From NCBI RefSeq assembly GCF_021021435.1, contig NZ_JAINWI010000019.1, positions 1 to 64,000 on the forward strand: DNA of 64,000 bases, read 5' to 3'. How positions within the stretch are numbered: the stretch's first letter is position 1; each line of letters starts with the position of its first letter. The translations under genes and the position numbers were made by a program. This stretch comes from Seohaeicola saemankumensis. Lineage in GTDB: Bacteria; Pseudomonadota; Alphaproteobacteria; Rhodobacterales; Rhodobacteraceae. This document shows positions 7,389 to 17,540 of the stretch, piece after piece. A model generated the notes under the pieces. That model was not told where the DNA came from and made no database searches. It was given only the letters and a program-made list of their open reading frames with translations.

Positions 7389-8849
7389 ATGCCCCTTCTC
7401 TCGATCTCCGTCTTTTTGCCGCTTCTTGGTGGCGTGCTGCTGATGGCCCTGCCAAACAAGTCGGCGCGCATCGCCCATGGCGTTTCCATCGCCACCACCG
7501 GGCTGACCTTCGTGGTGACGCTGGCGATCTGGGCGCGGGGCACGCTGCCAGGCGGTTTCGCGCAGGTCGAGGAGATCGCATGGATCCCGGCCATCGGCGC
7601 GGCCTACCGGCTGGGCATCGACGGGCTAAGCCTGCCGCTGATCCTGCTGACCTCGCTGCTGTTTTTCCTGTCGGCAATCTATGCGGCGCGGATCACCGAC
7701 CGCCCGGCGGTCTTTGTCGCGCTGATGTTGATGCTGGAGACCGCGTCGATCGGCACTTTCGCGGCGCTGGACGCGCTCCTGTTCTACGTCTTCTTTGAAG
7801 TGTCGCTGGTCGGCATGTACTTCATGATCGTCGGCTGGGGCTATGAAGAACGCCAGCGCGCCGGGCTGATGTTCTTCATCTACACGCTGCTAGGCTCGCT
7901 GCCGCTGTTGCTGGCGATCATCGGGCTGTATCTGGCCACGGGAAGTTTTGACATGCGGCTGTGGATCGAGGCGCCGCCACTGACTGGGCTGGCGGCGATG
8001 CTGGCGCTGATCGCGATGCTGTTCACCTTCGCGGTCAAGATCCCGTCCTTTCCAGTGCATACTTGGCTGCCCGCGGCCCACGTGCAGGCCCCGACCGTGG
8101 GCAGCGTGATCCTCGCCGGGGTGATGCTGAAATTCGGCACATACGGCCTTGTGCGTTTCGCCTTACAGATGACGCCCGACGCCTTTGCGCAGGCCGGTCA
8201 GGTGGTGCTGGCCTTTGGCGTATTCAGCGCCCTTTACGGTGCCTTCGTGGCGCTGGCGCAGTCAGATCTGAAGAAGATGATCGCCTATACGTCGGTGAAC
8301 CACATGGGCTATGTGGTGATCGGCGTCGCGGTGGCGGCGCTGACGCTGGACCCTGACTTGCGGGCGGTCGCGCTCAATGGTGCGACCTTGCAGATGGTCA
8401 GCCACGGCGTCGTCACCGGGGCGTTGTTCTTTCTCGTCGGCATGTTGCAGTCGCGCGCCCACGAACGCGAGATGACCGCGTTCGGCGGGCTGCTGGGGCA
8501 GGTGCCATGGCTGGGCTGGGCCTTCGTGCTGTCGGCCTTTGCCTCGCTCGGGCTGCCGGGGTTGGCGCATTTCCCGGCTGAATTTCAGATCTTCCTGGCC
8601 ACGCTGAATGCTCAGCCCTGGGCCATCGTGGCGATTATCGCCATTGTGGTGACGGCGGGGCTTTACCTGCGCGCGATCGCGGCGGTATTTCTGGGCGAGC
8701 CGAACGAGAAATGGGCGGCGATGCCCGATCTGGACCGCGGCGAGATGCAGGCCGTCGTGCCGCTGCTCATCCTCATCATCCTTATCGGGGTCGCGCCGTC
8801 CTGGTTGCTGGGCATGATCGACGCGACGATGCGGGCACTGCAATTCTAA
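7389..8849 (+). CDS. nuoM: NuoM-like antiporter subunit
   Basis: 486 residues and about fourteen helices. It keeps the channel residues expected of NuoM: Glu in YVFFEVSLVGMYFMIVGWG, Lys in VKIPSFPVHTWLPAAH, and Glu in HFPAEFQIFL in the distal half. VNHMGYVVIGVAVAAL is the usual broken-helix neighbourhood. The start at 7389 follows the nuoL stop by 17 bp, and the stop overlaps the nuoN start (TAATG). It is predicted to be one of three antiporter-like ion channels of the complex. Confidence 0.93.
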   Translation: MPLLSISVFLPLLGGVLLMALPNKSARIAHGVSIATTGLTFVVTLAIWARGTLPGGFAQVEEIAWIPAIGAAYRLGIDGLSLPLILLTSLLFFLSAIYAARITDRPAVFVALMLMLETASIGTFAALDALLFYVFFEVSLVGMYFMIVGWGYEERQRAGLMFFIYTLLGSLPLLLAIIGLYLATGSFDMRLWIEAPPLTGLAAMLALIAMLFTFAVKIPSFPVHTWLPAAHVQAPTVGSVILAGVMLKFGTYGLVRFALQMTPDAFAQAGQVVLAFGVFSALYGAFVALAQSDLKKMIAYTSVNHMGYVVIGVAVAALTLDPDLRAVALNGATLQMVSHGVVTGALFFLVGMLQSRAHEREMTAFGGLLGQVPWLGWAFVLSAFASLGLPGLAHFPAEFQIFLATLNAQPWAIVAIIAIVVTAGLYLRAIAAVFLGEPNEKWAAMPDLDRGEMQAVVPLLILIILIGVAPSWLLGMIDATMRALQF

Positions 8850-10207
8850 TGGCGCGCGACCTGTCCTTTCTGTTTCCCGAGCTGATGCTGGCCTCCACTG
8901 TCGTGCTGATGCTGGTGGCCGAGATGCTGCGCGCGCCCCGTCTGGCGTTGGCGTTCGGGCTGATCGGGCTGGGTCTGTCCACCGCGCTGACCCTTCCGCT
9001 GCTGGAGGCCGACACCAGCGTCTTTGGCGGCACCTACCGCGTCGATCTGCTGTCCGGCTGGGCCAAGTTGATCTTGCTGCCGGGCACCGCGCTGGCGCTT
9101 TTGATGACGCGGGCCGAGATCGCCGGGAAGGACCGCGAGGGCAGCGTTTATGTGCTGCTGTGCCTGGTGACGCTGGGGGCGCTGATGCTGGCGGGCGGTG
9201 GCGACATGATGCTGCTGGTCCTGGGCGTGGTCCTGACGGGCCTCGGCTCCTTCGCGATGGTGGCCTGGCCGCGCAACGATGCCGCGACCGAGGCGGCGAT
9301 GAAATATCTGGTGTTCGGCGCCGTCACCGGATCGGTGATGATCTACGGGCTGACCTTCTGGTTCGGTGGGGCCGGGTCGACGCTCTTTTCCGAGCTCGGG
9401 GCGCTCGATGGCAAGCCGCTGATCGCGCTGGCGGGGCTGGTCGCGGTGCTGATCGGGCTGGGCTACAAGGCGGCGCTGGTGCCGTTCCAGTTCTGGGCAC
9501 CGGACGCCTATGACGGCGCGCCGGTCTCGGTCGCGGCGTTCCTGTCGGTCATCACCAAGGTTGCCGCGATCTTCGCCTTTGCGCAGGTGCTGCGCGATCT
9601 GCCGGTAGCCACCGGCTGGCCGTTCGTCGTCGCGCTGATCGCGGCAGTGACGATGACACTCGGCTATCTGGCGGCTCTGGTGCAGACCAATGCCGTGCGG
9701 CTGCTGGCCTATTCTTCGGTTGCGCAGGCGGGCTATTTCATGATGGGGATCGTGGCGCTCGGTACCAGCGCGCTGGCCCTGCCTTCGGTAATCGTGTTTG
9801 GTGCGGCCTATGTGGCGATGAACCTGGGAGCCTTTGCAGTCATAATGATCGCGGGCCGCAATCTGGACGATTTCAAGGGGTTCGGCCGCGCGCGACCGGT
9901 GGTCGGCGTGGCGATGGTCGTGTTCCTGCTGTCGCTCACCGGCATTCCGCCGCTCTTCGGCTTTGTCGGCAAGGTGCTGCTGTTCGGCGCCGCGATCGAG
10001 ACCGGCTATCTGTGGCTGGCGGTGATCGGCATCCTCAACAGTGTGCTGGCGCTGGCGGTCTATCTGCGCATAGTGGTGTCGATGTATCAGGCGCGCGAGG
10101 GCGATGCGGGCCGGACTGAGATGGCGCCGCCGCTGTTGGTCGTTCTCTGGGCGACCGCGCTGGTCACGGCGCTGATGGGGCTATTTGCGGGAGTGTTTCC
10201 CGGCTGA
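8849..10207 (+). CDS. nuoN: NuoN-like antiporter subunit
   Basis: 452 residues starting MARDLSFLFPELMLAS, a normal NuoN start, at an ATG that overlaps the nuoM stop. Channel residues: Lys in YKAALVPFQFWAPDAYDGAP, Lys in SVITKVAAIF and Lys in GFVGKVLLFG. It is the last gene of the operon; a convergent patatin gene follows after about 50 bp with no clear terminator between. With nuoL and nuoM it completes a three-channel membrane arm. No genes for the NADH-oxidising module or for NuoC/NuoI occur before or after it in the window. Confidence 0.92.
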   Translation: MARDLSFLFPELMLASTVVLMLVAEMLRAPRLALAFGLIGLGLSTALTLPLLEADTSVFGGTYRVDLLSGWAKLILLPGTALALLMTRAEIAGKDREGSVYVLLCLVTLGALMLAGGGDMMLLVLGVVLTGLGSFAMVAWPRNDAATEAAMKYLVFGAVTGSVMIYGLTFWFGGAGSTLFSELGALDGKPLIALAGLVAVLIGLGYKAALVPFQFWAPDAYDGAPVSVAAFLSVITKVAAIFAFAQVLRDLPVATGWPFVVALIAAVTMTLGYLAALVQTNAVRLLAYSSVAQAGYFMMGIVALGTSALALPSVIVFGAAYVAMNLGAFAVIMIAGRNLDDFKGFGRARPVVGVAMVVFLLSLTGIPPLFGFVGKVLLFGAAIETGYLWLAVIGILNSVLALAVYLRIVVSMYQAREGDAGRTEMAPPLLVVLWATALVTALMGLFAGVFPG

Positions 10208-10256
10208 CTTAAGGCGCGGTTTTGTGCCAGTCGGTCAAAGTGGTGATCTTGCTATC

Positions 10257-11162
10257 CTAGCCTGCCAGCGGCTCGGCCATTCGCTCCGCATTCCCGGGAT
10301 TAAGCAGCGTCTCGATATCACCATAAGCGCGGCGGGTGGCCACGGCCCCAGCCGCGATACAGTGGCGCTTTAGACCGAATTCAAGTGTGCCGATCGACCG
10401 TCCGAATTCAGGCCGGATCACCAGATCCGCCTGCGCGAACCGCAACCGTGCATGTTCATACTGGCAGACTTCTATGGATCGCAGCATCGCCTGCATCCCG
10501 TTTTTCGGGCCAATGGTGTTTTCGCGCTGGCTTGGGTCGACGGCGATCACGATCTCGGCACTTGTAGCCCTCGCAACGTCGACCGGCGCTATGTCTGCGT
10601 AAGCCCCGTCCATCAGCACATGCGGTCCATCGACCAGGGGTGGCAATATTCCGGCGAGCGCCGCGCTTGCATAGATGTAATCTGTGGCATTCCCCTTGCC
10701 GAAAACCACACGTTTCCCGGTCAGCATATCCGTCGCGCAGACAAAGATCGGGATGCGACCATTCTCAAGATTTTTACCTTGCGTCAGACTGGACAGGACG
10801 CTGCGGCCCCATGTCTCGGCAGGCGCTCCAACTCCCCAGCCGAAGTACATGTCCCGCGCGGCAAGCAAAGCGGTTCGAAGGCCTTTCATCCGAGCGGTTA
10901 GACCTGGCAAGCGAAAGTCCGGGGTTGCCGGAAACCCGCTGGTGTCCATGGCGACCAATGCGTCGAACCAATCGTCGTTCATGGCGTATGTGGTGCCGAC
11001 GACCGCACCCATGGACACCCCTACGATCGCGCTCGGGGTATAGCCCCTTGCGACGAGGGCGCGTAGGACACCGGCGTGTGACAGGCCTCTCGCCCCGCCA
11101 CCACTTAACACGAGGGCAAAGGATTTGTGCGTCTTGCCGACTGGTTTCGTGAAATCCGTCAA
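10257..11162 (-). CDS. Patatin-like phospholipase (RssA type)
   Basis: 301 residues with the full patatin signature: oxyanion loop GGGARG (21-26), nucleophile GVSMG with Ser50, and the dyad Asp in LMDGAYAD (Asp185). Such enzymes are Ser-Asp lipid acyl hydrolases. No signal peptide is visible, so it is probably cytoplasmic or peripheral to the inner membrane. The start is a TTG at 11162 with GAAGG about 8 bases upstream; the first in-frame alternative would cut into the fold. It is convergent with the nuo-like operon and divergent from the CPD-type ATPase. There is no obvious functional link to metals. Confidence 0.85.
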   Translation of the reverse strand: MTDFTKPVGKTHKSFALVLSGGGARGLSHAGVLRALVARGYTPSAIVGVSMGAVVGTTYAMNDDWFDALVAMDTSGFPATPDFRLPGLTARMKGLRTALLAARDMYFGWGVGAPAETWGRSVLSSLTQGKNLENGRIPIFVCATDMLTGKRVVFGKGNATDYIYASAALAGILPPLVDGPHVLMDGAYADIAPVDVARATSAEIVIAVDPSQRENTIGPKNGMQAMLRSIEVCQYEHARLRFAQADLVIRPEFGRSIGTLEFGLKRHCIAAGAVATRRAYGDIETLLNPGNAERMAEPLAG

Positions 11163-11383
11163 TGTTCAGCCTTCATGTTCGAAAAACGCATACAGCAGCC
11201 GCATGTTCGCTTAAACCCTGCATCGAAATAGACGCTGAACGAGGGATATCGTTACGAAATGAATTGTAACTGACGTATCTCGGTCACTTACTCGAGAAGG
11301 TGGAACACGCCAAAAAATCAAACCGTAACGATTTTTGCCAACCAACGTTGTAACGTCAGAGAGTGGGCAACGTCTATTTACCT

Positions 11384-11400
11384 AAACGGTCGTTCTCGAT
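11384..11400 (+). promoter_or_regulatory. Shared AAACGGTCGTT / CGTTCTCGAT box upstream of the CPD ATPase
   Basis: The sequence AAACGGTCGTTCTCGAT ends 27 bp before the ATPase start. Its first 11 bases recur upstream of the second Cys-tailed sigma factor (23753-23763), and its last 10 bases recur upstream of the first (22611-22620, minus strand). The CGTT core resembles -10 elements of ECF-sigma promoters; AACG-GT-CGTT is also a small palindrome. A shared regulator is inferred. Confidence 0.4.
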
Positions 11401-11426
11401 CGCAAGGAAAGTGGACAGGAGCCAAC

Positions 11427-13793
11427 ATGAAATCATTGACCCTTGAGGTCCGCGGGCTGTTCGAGGAACTCGATCATCTCGCGGTCGAACGCCATTTGTC
11501 AGCTCTCGACGGAGTGCACAGAGCCGAAGCGAACCCGGCATCGGAAAGCGTGACAGTCCAATACGACGAGACGGCAGTGGGCGAGGAAGAGCTGCGCAAC
11601 ACGGTTGAGGCCTGCGGATTCCACTGCGCCGGGGAGCGGGTTCCGAACCATGTCTGCCATGCCGACCATCAAATGTCTGGCGCAGAGGCCCCGGCTGGCC
11701 ACGACGCGATGGCGCACGAGATGGGCCACGGCGGTGGCATGGACATGGCCAGCATGGTCCGCGACATGCGCAACCGCTTCTGGGTGGCGCTGCTGTTCAC
11801 CATCCCGATCTTCACTTATTCGCCAATGGGTGGCCTGTTCACGCCACCCGCGCCGCCCTTCGGGCTGGAACTGGATCTGTGGCTGTTCTTCCTGGGTAGT
11901 GCCGCGATTATCTGGCCAAGCTGGCCGTTCTTCGTCGCCGCCTGGCGCGCCTTGCGCAACGGCATCCTCAACATGGCGGTCCTGGTCGTGCTGTCGGTTG
12001 GCACCGGTTATGTGTTCAGCGTCGGGTCTACCTTCTTCTTTCCGGGCGTGCAATTCTACGAGGCGGTGGCGGTGCTGCTGGTGTTCATCCTGTTGGGTCA
12101 CTGGCTGGAGATGCGCGCGCGGGCAGGGGCCTCGGCGGCGATCCGGGCGCTTCTCGATCTTGCGCCGCCGATGGCGACCGTTATCCGCGACGGGCAAGAC
12201 GTCGAGGTGCCTACCTCCGAAGTACTTGAGGGCGAGATCGTGCTGATCCGGCCCGGCAACAAGATCCCTGTGGATGGCGAGGTTGTCGAAGGCGCATCAC
12301 TGGTCGACGAATCCATGCTGACAGGCGAGTCCATGCCGGTCAACAAGACCGTTGGCGACACCGTGATTGGCGCCACCATCAACAAGAGCGGCAGTTTCCG
12401 TTACCGCGCCACCAAGGTCGGGGCCGACACCGCGCTGGCGCAGATCGTCAAGCTGGTGCAGGAGGCGCAGAACTCCAAGGCACCCGCCCAGCTTCTGGCC
12501 GACAAAGCCTCACAATGGCTGGTGCTGATCGCCGTCGTGATCGGACTTGCAACCTTCGCGGTCTGGTTCTGGTGGATCGGCTCTCCGCTTTTGTTCGCAC
12601 TGACGCTGACGATCACCGTCTTCGTTATCGCCTGCCCGGACGCGCTTGGGCTTGCTACGCCGATGGCGGTGATGGTGGGCACAGGCTTAGGGGCGCAGCA
12701 CGGTATCCTGTTCAAGAATGCGGGTGCGCTGGAAGACGCGACAAAGCTTGACGTGATCATCTTCGACAAGACCGGCACGTTGACGATGGGCGAACCGCGC
12801 GTGGTCGAAGTCGTGGCTGCTGAGGACAGCACCGAAGATGACGCGCTGCGTGCTGCGGCGGCCGTCGATCGCGGCTCGGACCACCCGCTGGCGCTCGCCA
12901 TTGTCGAACGCGCTGCGGACCTCGACGTCCCGCAGATGGCCGAGTTTCTCAACCTCGAAGGCCGCGGCGCACGCGCCGAAGTCGCAGGTAAGACCGTGCT
13001 GGTCGGCAATCGGCGCCTTATGGACGAGGAGGGTATCGACGTCGGCACCCTGACGGCGGAGGCCGAGCGCCTGAAGGGCGAGGGCCGCACGGTTGTGCAT
13101 GTGGCGCAGGGCGGACGGATGCTGGGCCTGATTGCTATTGCCGATGCACCGCGTCCGAGCGCCAAGGCCACCGTGGCCAAGCTGCGCGCACGCGGCGTCG
13201 AGGTGGCGATGCTGACCGGCGACAACGAAGGTACCGCAAGGCGGATCGCGGGCGAGCTGGGCATCGACATTGTGCTGGCAGATGTTCTTCCGGGCCAAAA
13301 GGCCGAGAAGGTCAAAGAGCTTCAGGCCCAGGGTAAGAAGGTCGGCATGGTCGGTGACGGTGTCAACGACGCACCCGCGTTGACCCAGGCCGATGTCGGA
13401 TTTGCCATCGGTGCGGGCACCGACGTGGCGATGGAAAGCGCCGATGTCGTGCTGATGAAAAGCGATCCCTACGATGTCGTGGGAGCCATCGAGCTGTCGC
13501 GCGCCACCTTGCGCAAGATGCACCAGAACCTGTTCTGGGCCGTGGCTTACAACGTGGTCGCCTTTCCGATGGCGGCAGGGGTGTTTTATCCGTTGATCAT
13601 CAGCCCCGCCGTGGCAGCACTTGCCATGTCGGGCAGTTCCGCGCTGGTGGCGGTCAACGCGCTGCTGCTGAAACGAACGCGGCTGGAAGGTATTGGTGCG
13701 GGCAAGAGTGGGTCCGCCAGCGGCGGCGGTCAGGGCGATGCGCAGGCAGGCCAGGTGCCGCTTCACGCTGGACACTCGCAGAAATCACATTGA
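11427..13793 (+). CDS. P1B-type metal ATPase with CPD motif
   Basis: 788 residues. The N-terminal HMA-like fold (1-65) lacks CxxC (GLFEELDH in its place), and a His/Met-rich linker follows ([17 protein letters not shown]). Phosphorylation site D447KTGT, TGES and GDGVNDAP are intact, so it should be an active pump. The membrane metal motif is C403-P-D405, not CPC, CPH or SPC; GAC is one base from CAC, so descent from a CPH (CopB-type) pump is possible. TM segments and LGLATPM are otherwise copper-pump-like, and the C-terminus ends [14 protein letters not shown] precedes the ATG. The arc genes follow after 16 bp, suggesting one transcript. Substrate uncertain: Cu most likely from context. Confidence 0.88.
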   Translation: MKSLTLEVRGLFEELDHLAVERHLSALDGVHRAEANPASESVTVQYDETAVGEEELRNTVEACGFHCAGERVPNHVCHADHQMSGAEAPAGHDAMAHEMGHGGGMDMASMVRDMRNRFWVALLFTIPIFTYSPMGGLFTPPAPPFGLELDLWLFFLGSAAIIWPSWPFFVAAWRALRNGILNMAVLVVLSVGTGYVFSVGSTFFFPGVQFYEAVAVLLVFILLGHWLEMRARAGASAAIRALLDLAPPMATVIRDGQDVEVPTSEVLEGEIVLIRPGNKIPVDGEVVEGASLVDESMLTGESMPVNKTVGDTVIGATINKSGSFRYRATKVGADTALAQIVKLVQEAQNSKAPAQLLADKASQWLVLIAVVIGLATFAVWFWWIGSPLLFALTLTITVFVIACPDALGLATPMAVMVGTGLGAQHGILFKNAGALEDATKLDVIIFDKTGTLTMGEPRVVEVVAAEDSTEDDALRAAAAVDRGSDHPLALAIVERAADLDVPQMAEFLNLEGRGARAEVAGKTVLVGNRRLMDEEGIDVGTLTAEAERLKGEGRTVVHVAQGGRMLGLIAIADAPRPSAKATVAKLRARGVEVAMLTGDNEGTARRIAGELGIDIVLADVLPGQKAEKVKELQAQGKKVGMVGDGVNDAPALTQADVGFAIGAGTDVAMESADVVLMKSDPYDVVGAIELSRATLRKMHQNLFWAVAYNVVAFPMAAGVFYPLIISPAVAALAMSGSSALVAVNALLLKRTRLEGIGAGKSGSASGGGQGDAQAGQVPLHAGHSQKSH

Positions 13794-13809
13794 AGAAGGG
13801 GGACTTGAG

Positions 13810-15258
13810 ATGTCTGACACATCATCAACCAAGACACCGGACGGGCAGGGCATGGCGGCGCGGTTTCCCACCGCCTATTCCATCTTGTTCGGGCTCATCA
13901 TTGTTGTCGCGGCGCTGACCTGGATTATCCCTGCGGGCCAATATGACCGCGCCATGAACGAAGAGGTCGGGCGCGAGATCGCCGTGCCGGGTACGTATCG
14001 AACGGTCGAGCCCAATCCACAAGGGATCATCGACGTCATGCTGGCACCGGTGGCGGGGTTTTATGATCCCGACAGCTATGCCGCAAATGCCATCGACGTG
14101 GCGCTGTTCGTCCTGCTTTTGGGCGGCTTTCTGGGCGTGGTGAATGCCACGAATGCCATCGACACCGGCATCCAGACGGCGATGGTGCGGCTGAAGGGGC
14201 GCGAGATCTGGATGATCCCGATCCTGATGTCGCTCTTTGCCCTGGGCGGCACGACCTATGGCATGGCCGAGGAAACGCTGGCCTTTTACGCGCTTCTGAT
14301 CCCGGTGGTGATCGCGGCGGGGTACGATTCCGTGACCGGCGTGGCGATCATCCTGATCGGTGCCGGGATCGGCACGCTGGGATCGACGATCAACCCCTTC
14401 GCCACGGTGATCGCGTCGAACGCGGCGGGCATCCCATTCACGGATGGTATCGCGCTGCGGCTGGTCCTTCTGCTGGGCGGCCTCGTGATTTGCGTGGCTT
14501 ATGTGATGCACTATGCCTCAAAGGTCAAAGCCGACCCGGCTCGGTCCGTCGTCGCTGCGCAACGCGACAGCGACCGGCAGTTTTCTCTGAACGAGACTGA
14601 TGCAACGTTCGAGGAGCCGAAGCTGAGCGGAACTCAGAAGCTGGTCCTGATCCTGTTTTTTGCGACCTTTGCGGTGATGATCTGGGGTGTCTCCAGCCAG
14701 GGCTGGTGGATGGCCCGGATGGGCGCGCTGTTCTTCGGCATGGCCATCGTCGTCGGGCTGGTCGCCCGCATGGGGGAGAAGAAGCTGACGTCGTCCTTTG
14801 TGGACGGAGCGAAGGATCTTCTGGGGGTGGCGCTGGTGATCGGTCTGGCGCGCGGCATCGTGGTGATCATGGAGCAGGGCCTGATTGCCGACACGATCCT
14901 GAACAGTGCCGCCGATACCCTCGGTGGCCTGCCGGAAGTCGCGTTCATCAACCTGATGCTCTGGATTGAGATCGGGATGAGCTTTCTCGTGCCGTCGTCG
15001 TCCGGCCTGGCCGTCCTGTCGATGCCGATCCTTGCCCCGTTGGGGGATTTCGCGGGGGTCGGCCGTGACCTCGTGGTGACGGCCTATCAATCGGCGAGCG
15101 GGCTCGTGAATCTGATCACGCCCACCTCTGCGGTTGTGATCGGCGGTCTGGCCATCGGGCGCGTGTCGTTCGACCGCTGGGTCGTCTTCGTCTGGCCCCT
15201 GCTGCTGATCCTCGTCGTCTTCATCTCGGCCGGGATCAGCCTGGCCGCCATTCTCTGA
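13810..15258 (+). CDS. YfcC-family carrier, probable arginine/ornithine antiporter
   Basis: 482 residues and about 12-13 membrane segments of the YfcC/DcuC-like (C4-dicarboxylate anaerobic carrier) family, with typical stretches [32 protein letters not shown] and [18 protein letters not shown]. YfcC-type proteins are often encoded with arginine deiminase genes and replace ArcD as arginine/ornithine exchanger. The start at 13810 follows GGGGGACTTGAG; a longer in-frame start lies inside the upstream ATPase. Position directly before arcA supports the assignment. The substrate is inferred from context only. Confidence 0.8.
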   Translation: MSDTSSTKTPDGQGMAARFPTAYSILFGLIIVVAALTWIIPAGQYDRAMNEEVGREIAVPGTYRTVEPNPQGIIDVMLAPVAGFYDPDSYAANAIDVALFVLLLGGFLGVVNATNAIDTGIQTAMVRLKGREIWMIPILMSLFALGGTTYGMAEETLAFYALLIPVVIAAGYDSVTGVAIILIGAGIGTLGSTINPFATVIASNAAGIPFTDGIALRLVLLLGGLVICVAYVMHYASKVKADPARSVVAAQRDSDRQFSLNETDATFEEPKLSGTQKLVLILFFATFAVMIWGVSSQGWWMARMGALFFGMAIVVGLVARMGEKKLTSSFVDGAKDLLGVALVIGLARGIVVIMEQGLIADTILNSAADTLGGLPEVAFINLMLWIEIGMSFLVPSSSGLAVLSMPILAPLGDFAGVGRDLVVTAYQSASGLVNLITPTSAVVIGGLAIGRVSFDRWVVFVWPLLLILVVFISAGISLAAIL

Positions 15259-15281
15259 TTAGAAAGAAGGAGGCATTCCAG

Positions 15282-16511
15282 ATGTCTGAACCAAAATTGG
15301 GCGTTCATTCCGAAGCCGGTACATTGCGGCAGGTGATCGTATCGCCACCCGGCCTGGCGCATCGCCGTCTGACACCGGACAACCGCGAAGACCTGCTGTT
15401 CGACGATGTGTTCTGGGTCAAACAGGCGATCAAGGATCACGCCGTCTTTGCCGATGTCATGCGCGGCGAAGGGGTCGAGGTGTTGGATGCGATGGCGCTG
15501 CTGGGCGAGACGCTGGACATTTCCGACGCGCGCGCCTGGGTTCTCGACCACCGCATCACCCGCAATGACGTCGGCGTGGGGATGCGGGACGACTTGCGTG
15601 CCTGGATGGAGGGTCTGCCCGGCACGGAACTGGCCCGTTTGCTGGTCGGCGGCATCCGGGTGGACGATCTGCCTTTCACGCCCTCCGGCATGTTCGGCAG
15701 CTACCTTGGCCCCCACGGTTTCGTGCTGCCGCCGCTACCGAATTTCATCTTCACTCGCGACAATTCGGCCTGGGTCTATGGCGGCGTCAGCCTGAACCCG
15801 ATGCATTTCGCGGCGCGGCGACCCGAAACGCTGCTGATAGCAGCAGTCTACCGGTTCCATCCGACATTCGCGGGTCGGGTAAGGGTCCTCTTCGGCGATC
15901 CGACGCGGGAATACGGCGCCGCCACGCTGGAAGGTGGGGACATCATGCCGATCGGGCACGGCGTGGTCATGGTCGGCATGGGCGAACGCTCGACACCCCA
16001 GGCTGTGGGCCAACTGGCCGAGGCGCTGTTCGAGGGCGGCGATGTGACGCGCGTCATCGCCAGCCAGATGCCCCGCTCGCGTGCGGCGATGCACCTGGAC
16101 ACCGTTTTCACCCATTGCGGCGGCGATGTTGTGACCACGTTCAAGGAGGTGGCGGATGCCATCACCTGCTACGACCTACGCCCCGGTCAGGGCAAGGCTG
16201 CGCTCGATATCCGCCGGGATGCCCGCCACCTCTTCGAGATCACCGCGGAAATTCTGGGCCACAAGAAACTGCATCTGGTGCCCACTGGCGGTTCTGATGC
16301 GGCCGAGCAATCACGCGAACAGTGGAATGACGGCAACAACGTGCTGGCGCTGCGCCCCGGCGTCGTCATCGGCTATGACCGCAACGACGACACCAACGCC
16401 GCACTGAAGGAGGCCGGGATCGAGGTGCTGGCCATCCCCGGTGCCGAACTCGGCCGGGGCAGGGGCGGCAGCCACTGCATGAGTTGCCCGACGATCCGCG
16501 ACGCAATCTGA
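15282..16511 (+). CDS. arcA: Arginine deiminase
   Basis: 409 residues, normal length. It has [12 protein letters not shown], the EGGD motif ([14 protein letters not shown]), [12 protein letters not shown] and the C-terminal catalytic GGSHCMSCP with Cys399. It hydrolyses arginine to citrulline and ammonia in the cytoplasm, the first step of the arginine deiminase pathway. A strong GAAGGAGG lies 9 bases upstream. It sits between the YfcC carrier and the carbamoyltransferase; with arcC the full pathway for substrate-level ATP formation is present. No ArcR/ArgR-type regulator is adjacent. Confidence 0.95.
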   Translation: MSEPKLGVHSEAGTLRQVIVSPPGLAHRRLTPDNREDLLFDDVFWVKQAIKDHAVFADVMRGEGVEVLDAMALLGETLDISDARAWVLDHRITRNDVGVGMRDDLRAWMEGLPGTELARLLVGGIRVDDLPFTPSGMFGSYLGPHGFVLPPLPNFIFTRDNSAWVYGGVSLNPMHFAARRPETLLIAAVYRFHPTFAGRVRVLFGDPTREYGAATLEGGDIMPIGHGVVMVGMGERSTPQAVGQLAEALFEGGDVTRVIASQMPRSRAAMHLDTVFTHCGGDVVTTFKEVADAITCYDLRPGQGKAALDIRRDARHLFEITAEILGHKKLHLVPTGGSDAAEQSREQWNDGNNVLALRPGVVIGYDRNDDTNAALKEAGIEVLAIPGAELGRGRGGSHCMSCPTIRDAI

Positions 16512-16534
16512 ACCACCGACGATAAGGAAATCCC

Positions 16535-17536
16535 ATGTCCTACAATCTGAGAAACCGCCATTTCCTGGCCCTGCGCGACTTCGCGCCGCAGGAAATCAGC
16601 TTCTTGCTGAAACTCTCCGCCGACCTGAAGGCGGCCAAATATGCGGGCACCGAAGTCCCGCGTCTGACCGGCAAGGAGATCGCCCTGATCTTCGAAAAGG
16701 ACAGCACCCGCACCCGCGTCGGGTTCGAGGTGGCCGCCCACGATCAGGGCGCGCATGTCACTTACCTCGGCCCCTCCGGTTCGCATCTGGGCAACAAGGA
16801 AACGGTCAAGGATACCGCCCGCGTGCTGGGCCGGGTCTATGACGCGATCGAATATCGTGGATTTGGTCACCCAATCGTCGAAACGCTGGCGCAATACGCC
16901 GGGGTGCCGGTCTACAACGGGTTGACAGACGAGTTTCACCCGACCCAGATCCTCGCCGATTTTCTGACCATGCAGGAACATTCCGACAAGCCGCTGCGCG
17001 AGATCGCCTATTGCTTCCTAGGCGACGCGGGCAACAACATGGGTGACAGCCTGCTGATCGGCGGGGCCAAGATGGGCATGGATGTGCGGCTCTGCGCGCC
17101 CGAGAGCCTCTGGCCCGAGCCGGAGATCCGTGACGAGGCCGATGCCATCGCCGCCGAAACCGGCGCGCGGATCACGCTGACCGAGGATGTTGACGCCGCC
17201 GTGGCAGGTGCCGACTTCATCTATACCGATGTCTGGGTGTCGATGGGCGAGCCCAAGGAAAAATGGGCGGAACGGATCGAGCTGCTTACGCCCTATCAGG
17301 TGAATTCCGACGTGATGGTCAAGACCGGCAATCCGAGGGCCAAGTTCATGCATTGCCTGCCCGCCTTCCACAATGCCGAGACCGAAGTTGGCACCAATAT
17401 CGAAGAGGAATTCGGCATCACCGCGATGGAGGTGACGGAAGAGGTGTTCGAAAGTTCGGCCTCGATCGTGTTCGATCAGGCCGAGAATCGGCTGCACACG
17501 ATCAAGGCGGTGCTCGTCGCCACGCTTGGAACGTAA
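16535..17536 (+). CDS. arcB: Ornithine carbamoyltransferase (catabolic context)
   Basis: 333 residues. It has the carbamoyl-phosphate motif STRTR (57-61), HPTQ in [13 protein letters not shown], and the ornithine-site HCLP in [17 protein letters not shown]. In this operon it would act catabolically, converting citrulline and phosphate to ornithine and carbamoyl phosphate. AAGGAAA precedes the start. The carbamate kinase gene starts 4 bp after its stop. Sequence alone does not separate anabolic ArgF from catabolic ArcB; the operon decides it. Confidence 0.93.
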   Translation: MSYNLRNRHFLALRDFAPQEISFLLKLSADLKAAKYAGTEVPRLTGKEIALIFEKDSTRTRVGFEVAAHDQGAHVTYLGPSGSHLGNKETVKDTARVLGRVYDAIEYRGFGHPIVETLAQYAGVPVYNGLTDEFHPTQILADFLTMQEHSDKPLREIAYCFLGDAGNNMGDSLLIGGAKMGMDVRLCAPESLWPEPEIRDEADAIAAETGARITLTEDVDAAVAGADFIYTDVWVSMGEPKEKWAERIELLTPYQVNSDVMVKTGNPRAKFMHCLPAFHNAETEVGTNIEEEFGITAMEVTEEVFESSASIVFDQAENRLHTIKAVLVATLGT

Positions 17537-17540
17537 GGCT

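Noticed and set aside
11248-11332. ATCGTTACG / CGTAACGAT inverted repeat before the CPD ATPase
   Set aside because: Arms are about 67 bp apart and short; I could not connect it with a known operator type.
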